From a virus: a DNA stretch of 25,225 nucleotides. The stretch is from positions 1 through 25,225 of IMG/VR virus record IMGVR_UViG_3300034374_002965. One strand, given 5' to 3'. The notes beneath the pieces were generated by a model. That model was given only the letters and a program-made list of their open reading frames with translations, was not told the DNA's origin and did no database searches. Made by a program: the position numbers and the translations under genes. Below, piece by piece: positions 14,923 to 20,260 of the stretch (within the stretch, counting starts at the first letter, position 1; each line of letters starts with the position of its first letter).

Positions 14923-14941
14923 CGGCAGGTAAAACCTGTCG
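14923..14941 (-). other. Stem-loop immediately after the capsid stop codon
   Basis: An 8-bp stem with one G-T pair and an AAA-type 3-base loop (arms 14923-14930 and 14934-14941) begins two bases after the capsid TAA. It sits directly before the terminator hairpin. Two hairpins in a row could protect the capsid mRNA from 3' exonucleases or strengthen termination. Confidence 0.65.
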
Positions 14942-14943
14942 TT

Positions 14944-15855
14944 TTACGCTGCGCCGGGAGTACCGAACACAGAACGCCAATCGGAAACACCGAAGCTGTA
15001 GCGTTCACGCGCTTTGAAGCGCATGTTGCCGGTGTCAAAATCACCTTCCATCGCCGTCTTAATCGGAGAGCGATTGAAGTATTTGAAACCGTTTGGAGCG
15101 TCGGTTTTAATGAAGAATGCGTCCGTATCAACGAGGAAGTGATTAACTACCGCGCCGTCAGGAAGCATACCCATGGTCTTCATGGCATTGAGGTCGTTGT
15201 CGGCAGTACCAGAGCGGAGGTTAGAGTTGATAACTCGTTCCGCAATGAACTGAAGCTCTTTTGGAATAATGAGCTTCATACCGCGAACAGCAATCTTCAG
15301 ACCACGTTCGTCCGTCAGACCTGCAATATCAATAAGCATCTGTTCCAGGGACGTCTCGTTAAGGTCAGCCGCCGTGGAAAGAAGGTTACGTTGATTGCCG
15401 GAAAGACTTGGATGTGCCGTGGAGCAAAGCGCTGCGCCGTCACCAATTGCAGAAGCACCCGCCGTGAACGCATTGTTCAAGATGGCAGCCGCTTTAATCT
15501 GCTTGGTCTGAGCCATAGAGCGGGCCAGAGCCTTAGTGTACCGCGAAGCAAGACGGTCATAGAGGTTGTCTTCAACAGCCTCCTCAGTAACCGAAAATGC
15601 CAGCGCAATGGTTTCATGCGTGTACCGAGCGGTATACGTCTCCTGAGCATCATCAAAAGTAATGGCGTTGCCTTCACTCTTAACAGGTGCCGTGGAGAAA
15701 CCACCAAGCATCACTTCTTCTTCAAAGGCGCGGTCCGAAGACTCCTCCTCAAAGATTTCAGCGTGCTCGTTTTCGTAACGATCATACTCAAGACCAAACA
15801 GCGCATTAAGGCCGGGCTCAAGCTCTTTCGCAAGTTGTGCGCGAGAAATAGCCAT
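14944..15855 (-). CDS. Major capsid protein (HK97 fold, Mu gpT-like)
   Basis: A 303-residue protein preceded by the strongest ribosome-binding site of the region (AAGGAGGGC). The N-terminal third is acidic and helical (AKELEPGLNALFGLEYDRYE), compatible with the HK97 N-arm. Residues about 70-130 (YTARYTHETIALAFSVTEEA, then VEDNLYDRLASRY) and the centre with ALCSTAHPSLSG, LIIPKELQFIAERVI and the C-terminal RFKARERYSFGVSDWRSVFG follow the layout of Mu-type gpT head subunits, also close in length (about 305 residues). It assembles the icosahedral shell around the scaffold and portal. The scaffold gene upstream and terminator downstream agree. No decoration or protease domain is fused. Confidence 0.92.
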   Translation of the reverse strand: MAISRAQLAKELEPGLNALFGLEYDRYENEHAEIFEEESSDRAFEEEVMLGGFSTAPVKSEGNAITFDDAQETYTARYTHETIALAFSVTEEAVEDNLYDRLASRYTKALARSMAQTKQIKAAAILNNAFTAGASAIGDGAALCSTAHPSLSGNQRNLLSTAADLNETSLEQMLIDIAGLTDERGLKIAVRGMKLIIPKELQFIAERVINSNLRSGTADNDLNAMKTMGMLPDGAVVNHFLVDTDAFFIKTDAPNGFKYFNRSPIKTAMEGDFDTGNMRFKARERYSFGVSDWRSVFGTPGAA

Positions 15856-15868
15856 TTCTTAGCCCTCC

Positions 15869-16519
15869 TTAAATGCCGGTGGAATCTGCGGTGGTCTGAG
15901 AATCAAACCTCCGAGAACCAGCGTTAAAGTGCGCGTTTAGACGAACGATCAGCGGAATACCCGCTGCCGCATAATCGGAGTTTGCAGCATCGTCCATGAT
16001 GCCGACAACTCGAAGCGGTAGCGTTGCTGTCGTCGCTACGGAAGAAACACTAAGCGCGCTGTTAGACGAGCCCGTGTCCGTCGAACCCGTTCGTGCCGAA
16101 GTACCGAGCGAGGCGTTAGCAAACACCGTCGCAAGAGCCGTAGCACGGTCCGTAAGGGACGCATCAGACGCAACTTTGAAAAGCTGATCTGGGTTGTCGG
16201 CCACAAAGGCCTTAACCGGGTGGTTGGTATCAACACTAACCGAGCCAGAGCCGGGCCAGTAATTGATAAAGATTGGTTTCTTGGAAACCGAATCTACGTA
16301 TTCCACACCCATAAGGACGCCAAGCGCTTGCGTAGTGCCGCCAGAAGTGGCACCAGCAAAATCAATAACACCCGCGGCCAGAGGCACACAGATACCGTAT
16401 TGAAAGATTGCGTTGGTGTTGTTGGAAGCAATTTCGTACTGAGTAACGCCAGTAGAATTTACACCGCTGCCAACCATCCCAATAGGGCGAAGACCGTAGG
16501 CAGTGTTTTGATTTGCCAT
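15869..16519 (-). CDS. Putative capsid accessory / decoration protein (216 aa)
   Basis: It begins MANQNTAYGLRPIGMVGSGV, a start I associate with a widespread family of phage proteins encoded directly beside the major capsid gene. The middle contains AIFQYGICVPLAAGVIDFAG and LGVLMGVEYVDSVSKKPIFI followed by NYWPGSG, and the end has RVVGIMDDAANSDYAAAGIP. The composition is beta-rich and Gly/Ala/Ser-rich, and there is no enzymatic motif. The AGGAG site is 8 bases from the ATG. I infer a capsid-binding role from position; it could also be a minor head protein. Confidence 0.82.
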   Translation of the reverse strand: MANQNTAYGLRPIGMVGSGVNSTGVTQYEIASNNTNAIFQYGICVPLAAGVIDFAGATSGGTTQALGVLMGVEYVDSVSKKPIFINYWPGSGSVSVDTNHPVKAFVADNPDQLFKVASDASLTDRATALATVFANASLGTSARTGSTDTGSSNSALSVSSVATTATLPLRVVGIMDDAANSDYAAAGIPLIVRLNAHFNAGSRRFDSQTTADSTGI

Positions 16520-16547
16520 TGGTTGTTCTCCTAAAGGGGCGGACCTG

Positions 16548-17033
16548 TTATTTAGGGCCGCCGAAGGTTACACGAGATTGCCGATCAGCATTGCTGATCC
16601 GCATGGAGGAATGTGCGTTCTCGCGCATCATGTCGTGGTCAACAGCATTCATTTGATCGCGGTTACGATTACCGAAGTATTCGGTGCGTTCATGAATGGT
16701 CTCTTCCGGAATCCGTGCGAGAAGCAAGCCGCCGACGCCGAACACACCTTCGTATTTTCCCGAATCAACTACCGGGGCTTCAAAGTCAGGATGCTCATCC
16801 TTACGGACAAGTTCCCAACCTTCCCGGAGTTTAGAACTGACGTTTTTAGTATCATCAAAACCACGCGTTTCAGCGCGAATCCAACGATGCCTAAAACCGT
16901 CCGGTGCGGGCGGTGAATCGAGCATAGACGGGGGAGCCCAAGGCTTACGCATAGCCTTCTTCTCCCGAGTTTTTTTTGCGCGAGGAGTGCGGTCCACGGA
17001 CGAACCTACAGAAAATTCTTCTTGCTCGGCCAT
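16548..17033 (-). CDS. Conserved head-module protein of unknown function (161 aa)
   Basis: A hydrophilic protein with a basic N-terminal segment (residues 17-31, KAKKTREKK-like) and a conserved-looking core: DGFRHRWIRAETRGFDDTKN near 45-64, LREGWELVRKDEH near 69-81, and GVFGVGGLLLARIPEETI near 97-113. The R-W-I-R...G-x-x-D...N...L-x-x-G-W-E-x-V-R pattern is one I recall from marine phages, always near scaffold and capsid genes. Its function is unassigned. The position between scaffold and capsid accessory suggests a procapsid or packaging-related role. The ATG follows AAGGA and lies four bases after the scaffold stop. Confidence 0.8.
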   Translation of the reverse strand: MAEQEEFSVGSSVDRTPRAKKTREKKAMRKPWAPPSMLDSPPAPDGFRHRWIRAETRGFDDTKNVSSKLREGWELVRKDEHPDFEAPVVDSGKYEGVFGVGGLLLARIPEETIHERTEYFGNRNRDQMNAVDHDMMRENAHSSMRISNADRQSRVTFGGPK

Positions 17034-17037
17034 GTTC

Positions 17038-17922
17038 TTAATCCTTCACGTATTTCGCGTATTCTTCTAACGGCACACCCAATTTTTTGGCTATTGCCAC
17101 TTGGCTCGGGGTGAGTCGAACCTTCTTTCCTGTGCGCCCATTTGGTGTTCGCGAAGCACCAGCAACCGTTTGAGCGGGCCGCCTGCTGGAGGTTTTTGCG
17201 CCGCCGCCAAATTTATCAGCGATACGACGATCTAATTCAGTGTAATACTCTGAACTGTTCGGGTCAAACCCTTCATTTTCTACAAGGGATTTGTGTATTC
17301 CGAAGGCGGCATAAGTCATTGCTTCGTCTTGACCAAACCACGAGTTCCTAAGCGCCCACTGTTCCGCTTTTGCGTCAGGTTTTTTTACGGCTGCCGCTTG
17401 CGGCTGTTGCTGCGGCTGTTGCTGTTGCTGTTGATATTGTTGCGCCGCAAAAGCTTGGTTTCGCGAGTTTTCTTGTTGAAGCTTCGCCTGCGCCGCGCGA
17501 TCTGCTTGAATCGCCAAAGACGTAAGCTTTCGTTGAGCCTCTACTGTGGCTGCGGAATCACCCAACTCTATGGACCGAGCCAGTTGTTCTTCCACGCGCT
17601 CCATTTCAGACGTAACTCGGTTAGAGTATTCCGAAACATAGTTTGTGTCCAAAGCCTCTACTTGGCTTTTTAGCTGAGTGGCTTCGCTCTGAACGGCGTG
17701 AGCGTAACGAACAGCTTCTTGTTCGCGACGTTCCGCTTCCCGCATTTTTTTGGTTAGGCGGTCAATCCTTTTTTGGGTTGCCGTTTCTGCACGTTCAAAA
17801 TTTTCCGAAGAACCCTCAACCCGAGGAGAGTTTTCTTCCTCGGTTTTGTTTTCGAAAATTTCGATTTCGGTCTCTTCCGCGTCGCCCACGTCTAATTCGA
17901 CCGTGTTAGTGTCTTGAGACAT
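17038..17922 (-). CDS. Capsid scaffolding protein
   Basis: A 294-residue protein with the composition expected of a scaffold. Residues 1-45 are acidic. Residues about 46-155 are a long charged coiled coil (QKRIDRLTKKMREAERREQE). Residues 160-175 are a Gln-rich spacer, and a helical segment near 184-240 contains EQWALRNSWFGQDEAM. The C-terminal basic helix VRLTPSQVAIAKKLGVPLEE, then YAKYVKD, is the kind of positively charged end that binds coat protein during assembly. Its place two genes upstream of the coat gene is the standard order in podoviruses. There is no protease motif, so the scaffold may exit intact, as in P22. An AAGG site precedes ATG 17922. Confidence 0.87.
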   Translation of the reverse strand: MSQDTNTVELDVGDAEETEIEIFENKTEEENSPRVEGSSENFERAETATQKRIDRLTKKMREAERREQEAVRYAHAVQSEATQLKSQVEALDTNYVSEYSNRVTSEMERVEEQLARSIELGDSAATVEAQRKLTSLAIQADRAAQAKLQQENSRNQAFAAQQYQQQQQQPQQQPQAAAVKKPDAKAEQWALRNSWFGQDEAMTYAAFGIHKSLVENEGFDPNSSEYYTELDRRIADKFGGGAKTSSRRPAQTVAGASRTPNGRTGKKVRLTPSQVAIAKKLGVPLEEYAKYVKD

Positions 17923-17933
17923 AAAAAAATACC

Positions 17934-18395
17934 TTACAGATGATGAATGTCTTCGGGATCAAGAATTGACGCTAGAATTTCGTCATCGTTTAAGATGCGA
18001 ACTTCCCCACCATCAATTTGAAAACGAGAGCCCGCATAACGAGCAAACATGACCCATTGCTTCTCTTGGCACCACGGCCCGTCTGGGAATTTTTCTGAGT
18101 CTTTGTAAGCCAAAGGACCCAGCTTTAGGACGTATCCCGCCTGCGTGGATATTTGGCTTTTTTCCTGAACAGAGCCCGGAAGGAAAACACCGCCCGCCGT
18201 TTTAGACGTTCCTTGGTACGGAAGAATTAAAATGCGCCACCCCGTGGGATTAGGCATTCTGTCCAGCAGGTTTTCGCCTATTTTGTCGGGGTCAAGACGA
18301 GGGCTTTCCACATAAACGTCCGCCAAACTGGCTTTTTTGGGGACTTCCGGTTCGGAAAGCCTTTTTGCTATTTTGGTTAAATCTATTTTAGTCAT
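17934..18395 (-). CDS. Phage GroES-like co-chaperonin (Cpn10)
   Basis: Residues about 50-145 follow the Cpn10 fold: PTGWRILILPY, a loop with TSKTAGGVFLP at about 63-73 matching the GroES mobile-loop region and the GGIVLP signature, then AGYVLKLGPLAY, WVMFARYAGSRFQIDGGE and RILNDDEILASI, corresponding to the conserved GroES end. The N-terminal 45 residues are an extra hydrophilic extension, so the protein is longer than GroES (about 97). T4 gp31 is the known precedent: it replaces GroES on host GroEL so that the coat protein fits the cage. The location directly before scaffold and coat genes supports the same job. The ATG overlaps the preceding small gene by 8 bases. Confidence 0.85.
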   Translation of the reverse strand: MTKIDLTKIAKRLSEPEVPKKASLADVYVESPRLDPDKIGENLLDRMPNPTGWRILILPYQGTSKTAGGVFLPGSVQEKSQISTQAGYVLKLGPLAYKDSEKFPDGPWCQEKQWVMFARYAGSRFQIDGGEVRILNDDEILASILDPEDIHHL

Positions 18396-18582
18396 CGTAT
18401 CGCTCCTGTTTTTCTAGCAGGCCCTTGAGTTCCTGTTCCACATGAGTAAGGCAATCTAGGTTGCCCATAAGCTCACGATAGTGCTCCATAGATTTTAAAT
18501 TACCGGCCGACATGTAAGAAATGCAGCCTTCTCGCCGGTCTTTTAAAATACGAAGCACCGATTCTGTTACAGATATATCTAT
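18388..18582 (-). CDS. Small helical phage protein (64 aa), apparent ATA start
   Basis: An open frame runs from an in-frame TAA at about 18597 to the TAA at 18390-18388, overlapping the GroES-like gene by 8 bases. It reads DISVTESVLRILKDRREG after the start, then SYMSAGNLKSMEHYRELMGN and a helical C-terminus HVEQELKGLLEKQERYDD. The TESVLRxLKDRREG...YxxLxGxxxGL layout is familiar from small phage proteins that sit near head genes. An AAAGGAG site lies 7 bases before ATA 18582, exactly where a start should be, but no ATG, GTG or TTG is near. The first in-frame GTG would remove eight residues and is too far from the site. Either ATA is used or a G-to-A change is present. Function unknown. Confidence 0.68.
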   Translation of the reverse strand: MDISVTESVLRILKDRREGCISYMSAGNLKSMEHYRELMGNLDCLTHVEQELKGLLEKQERYDD

Positions 18583-18687
18583 GGGATAACTCCTTTACTT
18601 GAGGTATACTAAACCATATTTAACACAACTTTATAAGACTTGCTAGGAGGAAATGTGTTTTTATGGGTTATATCCTCGTTAATACCT
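18583..18687. other. AT-rich intergenic stretch between endolysin and the head genes
   Basis: This 105-base stretch is one of only two sizeable non-coding intervals in the window. It holds several TATA-like words on the minus strand (TTATAAAG, TTAAATATGG, TAGTATACC) but no -35/-10 pair with normal spacing that I can defend. An imperfect 13-base dyad lies at 18603-18615. A promoter for the head genes could be here. On the plus strand it carries AGGAGG at 18645-18650. Confidence 0.35.
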
Positions 18688-19149
18688 TTAACTGTTTTCG
18701 AAATGGGGGCCATCAAGGAAGGGCCTACGACCTTCTGACCTTCGCAGGTCAATGTAAGCGTTCATAGCATCTTCCATAGTACCTTCGTGCAGACGTATAT
18801 CCCGAACCTGCCACGCACCGCCCCAACGAATAGCAACCCCCGTCTCCTTAGCGGCCTGTTTCATGGCGTCCGCAAGCTCATCGTACGCCGACATCTCCCA
18901 ACAAACTCGTCCCGATAGATAAGCCACGAGGTCTACAGCATTACCCGACAAGTGCTTAGAGTTCATGGTCTGACTTAAGCCTCGCGCCACGAGCTCTTTC
19001 TGGCGCTCGATGGACCGTTTGCCCTCGGTAACACCAAAATCAATGGGGCTTAGTTCCAAAGCGCGCTTTACCGTGTCCGAAAGTTCCGGCTTAACCCCCA
19101 ACAAACGTTCCCTAGAACGCGCAGAAAGTACCCAATTGTGACTGCTCAT
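18688..19149 (-). CDS. Endolysin, M15-type L-Ala-D-Glu / D-Ala-D-Ala peptidase
   Basis: A 153-residue single-domain enzyme that cleaves peptidoglycan stem peptides at lysis. The zinc site is visible: His66 and Asp73 in SKHLSGNAVDL and His149 in LDGPHFE, with Asp146 three residues before the last His as the probable catalytic acid. H66, D73 and a final D-x-x-H match the layout of the T5 endolysin. GVTEGKRSIERQKELVARGL is the usual first substrate-site segment of this family. There is no signal peptide, so export depends on the holin encoded just upstream. Its ATG overlaps the stop of a 47-residue gene (ATGA). The family and metal ligands are well supported. Confidence 0.9.
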   Translation of the reverse strand: MSSHNWVLSARSRERLLGVKPELSDTVKRALELSPIDFGVTEGKRSIERQKELVARGLSQTMNSKHLSGNAVDLVAYLSGRVCWEMSAYDELADAMKQAAKETGVAIRWGGAWQVRDIRLHEGTMEDAMNAYIDLRRSEGRRPFLDGPHFENS

Positions 19150-19289
19150 CGACCCTGCCCTCTATATTTTTTCCAATTTTTTCTTTTGTGTTTGTTCTTA
19201 GGGAAAGAACGGAAACTTTGACCAATGCTGGTGACGTGTTTGATCTTCGGCGGACGGGCCAAAGAACCAATTGATGCTCTGGCAACCAT
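19146..19289 (-). CDS. Small basic protein between holin and endolysin (47 aa)
   Basis: The frame starts at ATG 19289, sharing its A with the holin stop (TAATG), and ends with TGA inside the endolysin start (ATGA at 19149-19146). The product has 47 residues and is strongly basic (KNKHKRKNWKKYRGQGR at the end), with no membrane segment. I recall similar peptides ending in KxxxKKYRGQGR in marine phages. The perfect fit on both sides makes a real gene likely. It might help lysis timing or bind nucleic acid or lipid; neither is shown. It is not a spanin by sequence: there is no lipobox and no transmembrane helix. Confidence 0.7.
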   Translation of the reverse strand: MVARASIGSLARPPKIKHVTSIGQSFRSFPKNKHKRKNWKKYRGQGR

Positions 19290-19672
19290 TAGCTAATAAC
19301 CTTACTGTCAGTTTTCTTGACCTTGTCGAAGCTCCTCATTCCCCCAATTCCGAGCATGCCTAGCAGAAGTGGCATCATCACGGACATATCGGCCTGTGGA
19401 ATCGACACTCCAAACCCCGCAGCAATGGGGCTGACCAAAAAATTCACCGCCATGCCCAGAACCGCCACATAGCCAGCCAACGGTCGCCAAGACGATTGAA
19501 ACCAGTTGCCCTTTGCATCTGCCTTAAGCACCTCAATTTGCTGGAGAGTTACCTCCTGGGCATGTCGTTGTGACATCGTAGCCAGTTGATGCGCGATTTT
19601 GGCTTTAGTGTCGGCGTCAGGAATTACTTTGTCCAACAATCCGGTAATTGGACCGATTAGTGCTGACAGCAT
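19289..19672 (-). CDS. Holin, GTA-type three-helix family
   Basis: A 127-residue protein with an amphipathic N-terminus (MLSALIGPITGLLDKVI), a charged helical middle (QRHAQEVTLQQIEVLKADAK) and two clear hydrophobic segments at about 64-90 and 97-112. The segment WFQSSWRPLAGYVAVLGMAV is the hallmark W-x-x-S-W-R-P stretch of the 3-TM holins linked to gene-transfer-agent release. It forms lethal lesions in the inner membrane that release or activate the endolysin. An AGGAG site precedes the ATG, and the stop overlaps the next gene. The lysis context (endolysin one gene downstream) agrees. Confidence 0.88.
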   Translation of the reverse strand: MLSALIGPITGLLDKVIPDADTKAKIAHQLATMSQRHAQEVTLQQIEVLKADAKGNWFQSSWRPLAGYVAVLGMAVNFLVSPIAAGFGVSIPQADMSVMMPLLLGMLGIGGMRSFDKVKKTDSKVIS

Positions 19673-19681
19673 TTCAATCTC

Positions 19682-20032
19682 CTATTTCTCGTCATTGATG
19701 ACAGGGTGCCTGCCATTGTGCATCGCAGCAAGTTTCGAGACCGAGCTATGAAGACTAGAAATTTCCGCCTGCATGGTGGCAACCTCGCGCGCTCGGCTCT
19801 CCATTTTGTCAGGTGCCAGCATACCGGACAAAACGCCCAGCTTCTGATTCGCCACTTCCATATGAGCCTGCTGCCGATCAACCGTTGAATCCAATTTCCG
19901 CAGCCGGTGTTCGATGTCGGATAGCGTGTCAATGACTGCCGCCAATTTCGTTTTCACGATGACCGCAGCGCTGACCACCGAAACGCCCATACCCGCCAGC
20001 GTGAGTATTAGACGTAAATCTAATTCACCCAT
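19682..20032 (-). CDS. Membrane-anchored coiled-coil protein of the lysis cassette (116 aa)
   Basis: Residues about 6-27 form one transmembrane segment (LRLILTLAGMGVSVVSAAVI), followed by a long amphipathic coiled coil (residues about 36-103, HRLRKLDSTVDRQQAHMEVA). This topology fits the DUF2730 / Mu gp25-like group, inner-membrane spanins, or a holin-associated protein. I see no partner outer-membrane lipoprotein nearby, so a classic two-gene spanin pair is not demonstrated. It is the first gene of the lysis group, with GGAG before its ATG. The membrane anchor and coil are clear; the role is inferred. Confidence 0.78.
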   Translation of the reverse strand: MGELDLRLILTLAGMGVSVVSAAVIVKTKLAAVIDTLSDIEHRLRKLDSTVDRQQAHMEVANQKLGVLSGMLAPDKMESRAREVATMQAEISSLHSSVSKLAAMHNGRHPVINDEK

Positions 20033-20059
20033 CGGCCTTCTCCAAAAACCTAGTGCGAG

Positions 20060-20260
20060 CTAACAACTAATGTAGCTCTTGCCTTTTATGGCAGCACCTG
20101 CACCACGGACAGTCATAACCTTACGCGTATCGCCCAACATAGGAGCCTCTGCGGTCTTTCCGTAAGGAATGCGGCCTTGACCTTTAATGTCGGCATACGG
20201 TACCGCTTTAGGAGGGTCTTTAGGGGCCGACCCGTTTACTCGAACTGTGCGTTTTTTCAT
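20060..20260 (-). CDS. Small basic protein after the portal (66 aa)
   Basis: The ATG overlaps the portal stop (ATGA at 20260-20257), implying coupled translation. The product is Lys/Arg/Gly/Pro-rich (MKKRTVRVNGSAPKDPPKAV), with TRKVMTVRGAGAAIKGKSYI near the end and a terminal Cys. The final RGAGAAIKGK part resembles the Gly/Lys-rich tails found in other small proteins of this phage. There is no membrane helix or catalytic motif. Function unknown. Confidence 0.74.
   Translation of the reverse strand: MKKRTVRVNGSAPKDPPKAVPYADIKGQGRIPYGKTAEAPMLGDTRKVMTVRGAGAAIKGKSYISC

Noticed and set aside
14573-14980. 135-codon minus-strand frame across the capsid terminator
   Set aside because: It crosses the terminator hairpin and overlaps two clear genes in another frame; composition is Arg/Leu-rich shadow text.
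15139-15927. 262-codon plus-strand frame
   Set aside because: It lies antisense to the major capsid gene, has no ribosome-binding site, and its Arg/Lys-rich text has no domain character; it is a shadow.
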